Assembly: GCA_027924585.1 (NCBI GenBank)
Contig: BSBM01000486.1
Span: forward strand, 48,004,001 to 48,068,000
Direction: 5' to 3'
DNA length: 64,000 nucleotides
Origin: Larix kaempferi
Taxonomy: Eukaryota; Streptophyta; Pinopsida; Pinales; Pinaceae
The position numbers and the translations under genes are program-made. The notes beneath the pieces are model-generated. The model saw nothing but the letters and a program-made list of their open reading frames with translations, was not told where the DNA came from and ran no database searches. Shown here one piece after another: positions 55,051-64,000 of the stretch (position 1 is the stretch's first letter; each line of letters begins with the position of its first letter).

Positions 55051-55621
55051 CACCCTCACCAGTTCAACAAATTGACTCGGTTCTTCGAAAACGTGATCAG
55101 ATTCTTCGCATTTTGCAAGACAATCTTCACATGGAAAGAATTCGACTGCAACAACAAACCGATCAGCATCGTTCTGAGTGCACTTTTCAAGCAGGTGATA
55201 TGGTTTTTCTTTAGCAATCCTCCCTAAAAATCAAAGGAAGTCATAAGCTCGCTCCAAAGTTCTATGGGCCTTATAAGGTTCTTCATAATATTGGGTCTGT
55301 TGCTTATAAATTGGAACTTCCTCCTTCTTCCTGCATTCATCCAGTACTTCATGTCTCTTGTCTAACGAAAGTTCTTGGCACCAACATCATAGGACAAACT
55401 ATTTTACCAGAACTGGATAATGAAGGATCCATCCTTTTGGAGCTGAAGGCCATTCTCAATAGGTGCACTCATCAGCTTCGCTCTCGTTCTATCACAGAGT
55501 TCTTAATTCAGTGGCACAGAATGCAACCAGAGGATGCTACATGGGAACCACTCCTTCAGATTCAGCAACAATTTCCACATCTAAAGCTTTGAGGACAAAG
55601 TTTTTTCTAAGGGGGAGGGGA
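55051..55621 (+). pseudogene. I integrase C-terminus and chromodomain
   Basis: Frameshifted sequence, then an open block at 55311-55592: HPVLHVSCLTKVLG, LLELKAILNRCTHQLRSRSI, TEFLIQWHRMQPEDATWEP. The last part is the chromodomain of chromoviruses. A polypurine tract with GGGGGAGGGGA lies at about 55609-55621, before the 3' LTR. Confidence 0.8.
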
Positions 55622-55999
55622 TGTTAGGAACCCATGTCAACCCTTCTCTTTACTTTATTAGTATATTGTTGTTGGACGCATATGCTTTGTAATTCCTCCT
55701 GTAGTATTATATGTCGATCCATGGTTTGTAGTAGCCCATAGTATTGATCCATAGTATTGGACGCATATGCTTTGTAAGTCATCCCATAGTATTATATGTT
55801 CCATGGTATTGATCCATAGTATTGGCGCCTAGACTTAGTATATAAGTTTGTGTTGAGGCCAATGAAGGCACCGTGAAGTTATTTGTATTGAGCTTGTTCA
55901 AAGGAGGTTGCCCACTTGAAGTGACCTGCGATCAATAAAAATATTATGTGATCTAATAAATCGTGCATTTTATCAATTAATTGTTGCAAGTTCCTCACA
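55622..55999 (+). repeat. I 3' LTR (378 bp)
   Basis: Partner of 52008-52384, followed by the ACCTT target duplication. Confidence 0.93.
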
Positions 56000-56689
56000 A
56001 CCTTTTTATATTATTTAAAACCAATAACCCCCTTTTTTTTAAAAATAAGAAATATAATGTCCAATTCCAATCTTTTCATTTTCAACACATATATATAACT
56101 TTTACATATCTGAACTAACACACACACACACATATATATTCATTTTAAAACATCTTTTAAATAATTGTATCTACTCCATTATACGCATGCCTACAAATGG
56201 TTAAATGTTAACTGGAAATTAGATAGGGCTTTGAGACAAGCCTTACAATGTATAAATTATATTTATTGTTTTAACATAAAAATAAAACATATAACACTAA
56301 GTAAAAATTGGTTGTGGTTAAGTAAAATTTTTACCTCAAACATAAGATTACAACTAGTGAAGATCCATCTTAATCCCAAATCTATCATGCATGAAGAGGT
56401 ATTTTCAATCTTTCAAGGTGCAAATCTTTTTTAGATTGCAAAAACTTGGGGAAATGTTTGTAGGTGTAGATCCATCCAATAATCATTGTCAAATAAGTTT
56501 TCAATTTGGTTCTCTTGAGAAAACATTTCTATGAATAATCCATAAATAAGTATATTCTAATGGATAACAACAAAGATCTCGAGTTTAATTGAGGTCTAAA
56601 GAAAACATCAATAGGTTTAGCATTTGTTAATTCTTTTGGTTAATTTTTATCTAAAAATCATATTCATGATATAACCATTACTTGGTATT

Positions 56690-57660
56690 ATGATTTGGTT
56701 ATGATTCATTGTGAACTTTGGAGAACTGAATTGAAAACCCATTCAACAATGATATCATTAATATTGAAAGAAGAGGCTTCAAAGTTACAATCATTTCCAT
56801 GCTTCATAAGAAGTCATGTTTAATCATTTTATTGATGGGCATATTTTTGTAGGGATAATGTTTGGCATATTTACACAAAGATTCCAATAGTTAGACAACA
56901 TAATTATACTCTCGACATAGTCTCATCAAAGTGTTTACATGCTTTTTAACATTTGGGAAATATTCAACAATGATACATTTATATAAGTGAAATCACAATA
57001 AATTGGGATCTTGAGTTAAGATGGATCTATTTTAAATTTTAAATTAAGGTCAACATTGTATATATTTTATATCTTTTAAAACTTCCATTTTTTATCTTCG
57101 CATTGAGGATGGATGGAATTATACATCTCCCTCATATTGGGTTGTAAAAAGAACATATCAATGCAAAAGTTGTTCGATGTTACAATTTGGTTATGATTCA
57201 CTATCGGCACAAGAGAATCGAATTGAAAGTCCATTCACAATGGCATTATTAGCATTGAATGAGGAAGCTCCAAAGTTGTAATCATTTCCACATTGTATAA
57301 GAATTCTTGTTTAACATTTTTATTGGCAAACATATTATGTGTAGGGTCAATGTTTGGCATATCTGCACAAAGATTCCAACATTCACAATACATAGTGATA
57401 CTTTCAAGTTGGTCTCATCAAGTTGTTATCTGTTTTTTAACATTTGGGAAATGTTTAACAATGATACATTTATATAAGTGAAATCACGACAAGTTTGGTT
57501 TTAGAACTAAGATGGATTTATTTTTAACTTTAGATTAGGGTCAATATTGTAAAACTTTTTATTTGCTTAATGTTTTTATAATATTTCTGAAGTTTAACTT
57601 GTTAACTTCATATTGAAATGGATGGGAATACACATTTTCCTTTAAAAATTTGTAAAAGGC
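56690..57660. repeat. Diverged tandem duplication, unit about 492 bp
   Basis: The phrases TTTGGTTATGATTCA, TAATGTTTGGCATAT / CAATGTTTGGCATAT, CACAAAGATTCCAA, AACATTTGGGAAAT and ATACATTTATATAAGTGAAA occur in the same order in two adjacent units starting near 56695 and 57187. Many mismatches and small indels separate them, so the duplication is old. Confidence 0.8.
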
Positions 57661-57664
57661 ACCT

Positions 57665-57666
<2 letters not shown>

Positions 57667-57696
<30 letters not shown>
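57667..57696. repeat. (TA)n microsatellite
   Basis: About 15 TA units at the right edge of the tandem duplication. Confidence 0.9.
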
Positions 57697-57701
<5 letters not shown>

Positions 57702-59337
57702 TTTCTAAAAACATATTTTTACACCTATTCAATTTTTAAATTAAAAATTATAATATATATGGATGGGTGAATTTCACAAAATAAGTAACCAAACATCTCT
57801 TAAATAATTGGGAATCGAACGAGGAAGAATTGGAATTACATATTAAGTAACCAAGGTTCAACGTATTTTGATAGTTGTTCCGCAATGGGTTTTAATTATT
57901 TAAATTTGCCAAGGAATTTTTTTTAATTCTATATGAGAGAGACGAAAGAACAAGAGTTTTATAGTTGACTTATGTTTGGGAATTTGTTCACCTAACTCAC
58001 ATCATATCGAAAGATATGATCAGTTTGATTCTTGTTATATATTGAAATTTCCTTAATAAAGAAAGAAGATATATCTAGTTATTCTAATTGTTAGATGAGG
58101 ATATTACTAATTTTAATTTGATTATTAATGAATAGTTGTAATCGAGAGTTGAACAAGTTTTGATTTCTTTTATGAAGCTGTGAACAAGAGTATCTAGAAT
58201 ACATAGATTGGGGTACAAAGTATATACAAGATACTACAAGAGAAAAACTGGGCATTTGAGGAGGCTAAGATAATCGTGGATATTGCTTATCAAAAATTTA
58301 ATCTCGCCAATCTCAATGGGACCTACAGAAGCTTGAGAAACCCTAAGAGAATAAACTAAGATCTTTAGTGGCAACATGTAAGAAAATGATTTTCAAGTGT
58401 AAGGGACAATTTCCACCAAAGAAAGTACCTCAAATAGGGGATACATCCATGCAAAAGGATGAAAATGATTATAAATTAAATCATATCCTCTAAAAGAAAT
58501 GGCATCTTATAGTGACTCACGTCACAATAAACAAAATATCAAAGACCAATGTCCTCAATTGAGGAGGGGATATCCCAATCTACATAGCCAAAGGATACAG
58601 TTGTTGGTCACTATAATTGCCTATTAATTTAAGTTAATAAACAGAGTGCTCAATATAAATTGTCAACCTAGGGAAGTCTAGTTATTTCAAAGGTAATCAA
58701 GCAAAGTATATGCGTAAAAAAATCAGTAACTGATTAAATAAATGAAAGTCGCCCAATCTACCTAGTTGCTATGTCTATGCTCTGCTCACTAATCAATTCT
58801 ACCTCAATCACCAATTTAAGAATTAAGAGGATTCACACTCCTTCAACATAATCAATTATGGGATTAACTACTTCAAGAATAAATTAGCTAAATTGCTTTT
58901 GCGAGAAGTTATATCCTAAAACATCAACATAAAAGAGAGTCAATTCATAACTGCAATATTTAACCATAAAAGGAATCAACTCTTCTTCTAATCTATAAGT
59001 CTATATGTGATCTACATGTTTCAGCACTTCATGAAAGAGATTTAAGCAACAGTAATACGCAGTAGCAGACCGCAACTGTATCAGTGACAATAAATAACAC
59101 TTGCACAAAGAAATGATACACTACTCAGTCGATTGTTTCAGCGATAAGCTATGAAAGGAAATCCTATACCTAATGCTCACACCATTCAACAAACCAAAGG
59201 AAATTCTAATCAATGAATCCTATGCCTAATAACCAAACTGTTACAACAAATTGAAAGTAAATCTAATTGCAATTTCACACCAACAGAATTAAAAGATCAA
59301 AGCAAATAAATAGCTAAGTAATTCGGAAACTCTGTGT

Positions 59338-60136
59338 GAAGGTGGGCCCTTGCCTTCTAACAGAGATGCCGCTAGAGGCTACCATAACTCAACACACAAC
59401 AATCAGGAAAATGTTGCTTCTTTCATTGATATAATGAAATCCAATTACAAAGTTCTTCACCCCTGTTACAATTCTCTCCAAAATAACCCTAACCTTATGA
59501 ATGATCTCGTCTCCCCATATATACTTAGGCAAGACATTTCAGGTTCCTTTAATTCAATCAGCCATGAATATCGGAGATCTTTAGGCTGTCGATTATACAA
59601 TTCAAAAATAGAAACAATTACAATAATTGTTACATTGAAATGAATCTGTTTCATAATCATTTATGTTCTTCTCAGCTCAAATTGATCCAATCGTTAAACG
59701 AGTTTCAGCTGGCCGCGTGGGAGAATAACCTGAGATGTTTCAGCAACAACCTGGACTAAGCCCTGAAGATGTTTCAGCAACAACCTGGACTAAGCCCTGA
59801 AGATGTTTCAGCAACAACCTGGACCGAGCCCTGAAGATATGCAGCTGTGACCAAGTGCTTCTACATCCATGTGTATCAGAAAGCTGATAGACCTGGATTC
59901 CCTGTGGTCTTCAAATCACTTCTCAACAACCCATCATAATTCAGCGCAATTAGGAATAAAATCCATAAACACGGGCAATCTTAAGCATTAGTATAACAAA
60001 GCAATAATGAATTATACCTGTTCAAATCCATGCTTTTCTTGGGAAAGATAATGACTTGGTTGTAAATAAAAAGGCAAAAACAAGGAAAAAGGGCTCAATG
60101 GAAATAAGCAAAAAGGGGCATTTCTGGCACCCAACA
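59338..60136 (-). mobile_element. 3' LTR of element J, minus strand
   Basis: The right edge is defined on the minus strand by a polypurine tract AGTTGGGGGGAGA (60149-60137) followed by TGTTGGGTGCC at 60136. A minus-strand TATA box (TATATATGGGGAGA) lies at about 59527-59514. The left edge is tentative, near 59338-59350. The U3 part contains a 34-bp repeat in three copies. A partner LTR is not in the window. Confidence 0.55.
59734..59835. repeat. 34-bp tandem repeat, three copies
   Basis: The unit GATGTTTCAGCAACAACCTG plus 14 further bases starts at 59734, 59768 and 59802 with an exact 34-bp period. One substitution lies in the third unit. It lies upstream of the J TATA box, as LTR enhancer repeats often do. 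Confidence 0.9.
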
Positions 60137-60147
60137 TCTCCCCCCAA

Positions 60148-63100
60148 CTATCCAATTGCATGTCCTCATGCAACAACCTCCAGCTAATTTGAATATGAGT
60201 CTGACTCAAAACTCCTCTTGTGGAAGTTGGTGAACTTAAAGGAAGATTCAGGTTTTTCTCCAACATTCAAAAACTCATTGCATGCAATTAAATCAGCCCA
60301 ACATTTCTTTTTTGCTTTCTTGGTCAATTTTGTATATGCTCTTATATTGCTTCTCAGGAAGCCATATAATTGGAAATATAAATTTCAATCCTAACCAGTT
60401 TGGCCCACATGTCTCCATACATTTGACATATTCTGGCACTCGAGACAAAGCATACCTAAAATTTTCAAAACAGTAGGGGTCTTTTGCTCTTAAGGATGTG
60501 GAAGAAGCCTCCCACCTGTGCTTGTTTCCTTCCAGGCCTAGGGATGGGATATCATTCTGACACATGTAGAGATAACCTATTGCTGAAATGCTATCAATTG
60601 ATAAACCTTTCGAGGAGATGAAAGGTTTCTTTTATATCTTGCAACAAGGGACACATGGGATTGAGGCTTGCCTTGAATCCAGAGAGTGGAATTGTCCTCA
60701 TTCTTTTGAATAGTCTAAGAATCATTCCACCAACTCATGTGATTGGGTGATGAAAGAAGTGAATTCCCTCAGATGAATGTCTCCTATGTGAGGAACAGGG
60801 TTAGACTGAAAGTCCACGAAGCATGCCATTTCATGTAGATAAAGCTCACATAATAAATTCTACCCGGGGAAATCGCTCTAAGGCATCCAAAAATTCAGGA
60901 GTTGTCATAATTTGATAGGAATTCCCTTCCTTCAGAGCTCTAAGCTTGAACAGAGTCAATTGTTCATAAAGAAATATCGAATAGGAAGGTGATGGAGCTC
61001 TGCAACTTAAGATTTCCTAAATTAAAGTGTACATTTGCTCCTTGTCCTACTACATAGGCTTAAATTTCCTTAGTTCTTTCAGCTCTTCCTACAGACTTTC
61101 CCAACGAAATTTCTGGAAAATTAGTTCTTTAGCCCACCTCTCTCTGATCTCTTTAATGGCCTTCCTATGCTCATGCAGAGGGACCATTCCTTCCTCGCAC
61201 AGGGAAACACGATATCTCCATTTTCTTATTTCAAGCTTCATTGGCGAAATCTCCTTTGCCATTTCCTGATTTCTTTCATCTATTGTGTCCTCTTCATCCT
61301 CGATATCTAGCTCAATAATCTCTAGAGGTTCATGAGTTCTTGATTTATCCTCAATTTTCCCAGGTAAAGGTAGGTTCTGAGTTTCAACAACTTCTTCTTG
61401 TCCCACCAGTTCAGGGATCGCAGCAAATTCTTGTTGTGCCATTCTTTCAACATCGTCTTCATGACCCAGCACTCCATGGACCTCGGCAGTTTCCTCTTAT
61501 GCCACTGTTTCAACATCATCTTCATGACCCAACAATTCAGGGACCTTAGCAATTTCCTCCTGTGCCACTGTTTATGCAGCTTCTTCTTCGTATGACACTG
61601 GTTTTTGTGGTTCAGCATCTTCATTTTGGATTGTCGGTTCTTGTGTTTCAACATCCACTTTTGAATCGTTGGTTCTGAGGCCTCGGAAAATTCTTCTTGT
61701 GATGTTGGTTCTTGTGTTTCAGTAGCTTTTTCTTGGGTTGTTTCAACATTTTCCAAGTGTTGAGGCAATGTTTCTTCTAATTCTTGCAATCCCTACTCAG
61801 GGGTCAACAATTTTTATGTAATGACAATCTCAGGTTCTTTACCCAGTGATTCTTGACTATCCAAAGTTGGAGGGGTTGTTTCCACTTTTTTATTCTTCTC
61901 ATCCCCCATCATTGGCCCTGTTTGTGTTGACCTGATCTCCTCCTGTCTCAATTGTTCAAGTTTCCAGGATGGTAATCCCATCATTGTGACCTTATACCCC
62001 GATATTTCAAAGATATCCCCACATTATGGGCACACAAGTTCATCATGCTCCATATCTTCTGCTTTAGAAGGCAGGTTTTCCACTTGGTTAGCAACTTCAT
62101 CTAATGTGCTTAATCTCTGAACTACCTTATTCCTCAATACTTCCTTCAATCCTTGCAGCTCTTCCCTTAGCACTTGTACCTCCTATTTCAGCAGGTGATT
62201 TTCTAAGAGCAGGGTTTCTATTTGAATCTCACCCTCTCCTGCAACAGGTTCTTTCGGGTCGACGGACTTTGGATTGAATTTGAGCTACCCCCTGGTTCTT
62301 GTGTTTAGGAGGTGACTGGGGTTTTAAGATTAGGATTTCAATATCTACCTCAATTTCTTTTGCTGCAATAGTAGCTCGGGTCCTTGCTTTATTTGATGGA
62401 CTAGGTGATTGTTTATGGGTACATGACCTCTTCTTACTTCTCTATGGCATAGGGGGAGTGAAACCTTCTGTGAGTATTTCAACTTCCTTTGAAGCAAAGA
62501 AAGGAGAATCATCCTTTCGAGATGTTTCATCCCTCAACTGACTAGTTCCTTCTCCCGTTTCAACAGAAAATTCAACATCTTGAATTATAACTCTTTCTTG
62601 TTCAAAAGAGGACTCGATTTCCTAAATTACTCTATCCTGGACTTCAATATTCTCCCTCACTTCTCCCACATTGGTTTTTTTTTGGTGGATTGGGCTTCCT
62701 ATAGGCTCTTGGGGGTTTATGTTTTGAGAATATTCTACTATTACAGCTTCCTCTAAACCCATCCCTTAATCATTTTCAGCTTCTTTGGCTTCCCTATCAC
62801 TCCCCCCAACTTCATCTGACAAGCTCCAATCGTCATCCTCCTCATCATTATCTCCTTCCTCCAAAGCCGCACGATCTATCACAGCCCCAGCAACAAATTT
62901 CTCCCAAGTTTGATGTCTTCACTCAAGGAACCTCAGTATTAACAATTTGATAAGGCCATGGTTAGTGATGAAGGCTTGAGGATGTTGAGATCCTCTTGCA
63001 TAGTGTGCCATGTTTTGCAGGGTCCTCTTAAGATAATAGGGCATATTAACGAATGTTCCATGGTGCAAGTGAGAAATTAAAACAAAATCATATGTATATA

Positions 63101-63560
63101 CGACTCAGTACCTACCTTCACAGGGGGTGTACTTCTTTAGTAATATTGCAACCTGATCCCATGGCCAAGGTAAATTTTCCAGTGTTGTTCCTCATCCCCT
63201 TGGTTGAATGCTTTCCCCTGCTGCAAGGAAGTCTTCTATTGCATTTAGGTCGGGCCTCTTCCTGCCAAACCACTTCTTCCCAAACCTGGGCAGACCTATC
63301 ACATCTTCTATCACACATTCTGAGGCTTCAATGTTCAATCCCCCAACTATTTAACGGTCTCCTCTCATATTCATGGTGAATTGCAATGCCTTTTCCTCAT
63401 GGAACCTACTCAATCTTTCAAAATATGTTATCCATCCAACCTCTTTGAAAATGCTAAAAACTTCTCCATTCTGATGCAGCGCATCCATTGTTTCAGCCTC
63501 ATGTCAGATTGTGAAACCCCCATATTCCTTTCTTCTGTAACTTCAGATGATGCAAGCAAA
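60148..63560 (-). pseudogene. 3'-terminal ORF of J, related to the E LTR ORF
   Basis: Heavily decayed minus-strand gene. The N-terminal domain spans about 63500-62900: GWITYFERLSRFHEEKALQF, IEDVIGLPRFGKKWF, YTPCEGRY, then a stop, and ITNHGLIKLL, with WEKFV at the end. These align in order with GWLKFFKRIDGF, IAEATEISNEGEHWF, VTCEGRY and HHGLIKLI of the E LTR ORF. A long acidic Glu/Gln-rich part follows, including open blocks 61789-61322 and 61472-61089, then a C-terminal region to about 60290. At least ten stops or frameshifts are present. The gene lies directly upstream of the J polypurine tract, so in J it is an internal 3' ORF, not part of the LTR. Its role is unknown. Confidence 0.65.
61374..61625 (-). 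repeat. 63-bp minisatellite inside the J ORF
   Basis: A 63-bp unit starting TGCCA[C/T]T[G/C]TTTCAACATC recurs at 61437, 61500 and (partial) 61563, with a diverged unit before it. The length is a multiple of three, so the reading frame is kept and a 21-residue peptide motif is repeated in the Glu/Gln-rich part. Confidence 0.75.
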
Positions 63561-64000
63561 AATTTTCCAATTCAGATGCTGGATTTGCGTCATGCAGAGA
63601 CAACGATGGACAGTGGAGTTTCCGTTGGCTATTTTTGGAAAGTTGGTGCAATTATGGAATGGGATCGTGCTAAAAGTTGTTATGTGGATTGGACAAGATG
63701 GTGGTGATCAAAAAGTATGGGAAAGGGTAATGATATGTCCCTCCTACTGAAAAAATTGGTTAAAAATTGCTGACAGGGATATGCGAACATAGTATAATCA
63801 TGACTACTCTGTCAATTTATGCCTAGTCATACTTGTGATTAGAATTCATAACTTTACGCTTATTGTGATGGATCGTCAGCCTCTGAGGTGTCCTACCTTG
63901 TTGTCAAATTAATTGATGAATACATCCCTTCACACGTGGATTTATAAAGTCGGTTGGCCTCCATCCCTGTTTAAGTCATGTGGGTTAAAGGGTTATTAGA
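63561..64000. other. Right window edge, continuing element J
   Basis: Probably more of the J internal region on the minus strand. No domain was recognised. Confidence 0.35.

Larger units (their letters stand above)
52008..55999 (+). mobile_element. Element I: deletion-derived Gypsy chromovirus, 3992 bp
   Basis: LTRs at 52008-52384 (377 bp) and 55622-55999 (378 bp) share TGTTAGGAACC...TTCCTCACA. A perfect 5-bp target duplication, ACCTT, lies at 52003-52007 and 56000-56004. A perfect TGGTATCAGAGC primer site lies at 52387-52398, and a GGGGGAGGGGA polypurine tract lies before 55622. Gag, protease, part of RNase H, parts of integrase and a chromodomain remain. The whole RT and the integrase core are missing, so the element depends on others for movement. 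Intact ends show it moved, or was deleted after insertion. Confidence 0.93.
56005..59337. other. AT-rich region without genes
   Basis: No ORF has a recognisable product. The region contains the 492-bp tandem duplication at 56690-57660 and the (TA)n run at 57667-57696. The stretch 58250-59330 shows nothing I can name. Confidence 0.5.

Noticed and set aside
58200-58260. ACTACAAGAGAAAAACTGGGCATT as a second CACTA-type end
   Set aside because: It resembles the start of CACTA termini, but orientation and internal sequence do not match the 46966 end and no motif array follows.
63053-63379. Plus-strand frame of 108 codons at the right edge
   Set aside because: Antisense shadow of the J ORF domain that aligns with the E LTR ORF on the minus strand.

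Overview
The window is plant nuclear DNA, AT-rich and built almost entirely of nested LTR retrotransposons. The plant assignment rests on tRNA-iMet and tRNA-Asp type primer sites, chromodomain integrases, plant Tat-type extra RNase H domains and a plant mobile domain ORF. The density of nesting suggests a large repeat-rich genome, possibly a gymnosperm, but nothing fixes the species. I see no host gene, rRNA, tRNA or CRISPR. Letters A to K are my own names for the elements.

Layout. 1-18032: minus-strand Gypsy family A, with LTR copies at 1-962 (cut by the window edge) and 16763-18032, a decayed gag-protease at 963-6700, and a leader with primer site near 16741. Inside it lie K (1647-4620, a complete gag-only Copia-like element with TSD GTCTT), an LTR-like piece D (about 6720-8150), and a plus-strand Tat-type Gypsy remnant C (8155-15443) that has an antisense plant mobile domain ORF. 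18033-20607: leader and LTR of a related minus-strand element B. 20608-28894: full-length chromovirus F with two 1768-bp LTRs. 28895-30113: Copia gag G, minus strand. 31288-45255: complete 13.97-kb minus-strand Tat-type Gypsy element E (TSD GAGCC) inside an older AT-rich sequence that ends at 46966 in a CACTA-like terminus with an array of palindromic subterminal motifs. 48449-49920: 3' LTR of a minus-strand element H. 52008-55999: small chromovirus derivative I (TSD ACCTT) that lacks reverse transcriptase and the integrase core. 56000-59330: no gene, but a diverged 492-bp tandem duplication. 59338-64000: 3' LTR and 3'-terminal ORF of a minus-strand element J.

The most notable feature is E. 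Its LTRs are about 3.85 kb and each holds a long sense ORF (about 620 codons) with a globular N-terminal domain and a C-terminal coiled coil. A recognisable relative of that ORF lies in J, where it is an ordinary internal ORF next to the polypurine tract and LTR. This suggests that the LTR of the E lineage grew to include a formerly internal 3' ORF. E also carries two RNase H domains: an RNase H-like domain between protease and reverse transcriptase, and a Gypsy RNase H that has lost catalytic Asp residues.

Most coding regions are broken by stops or frameshifts. The longest open frames are in E (gag-protease-RNase H, reverse transcriptase, integrase, and the LTR ORF in the 3' copy) and F (RNase H-integrase). 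All coordinates were read by eye. LTR ends supported by matching target-site duplications (K, E, I, and F with one mismatch) are firm; those of A, B, C, D, H and J are approximate.
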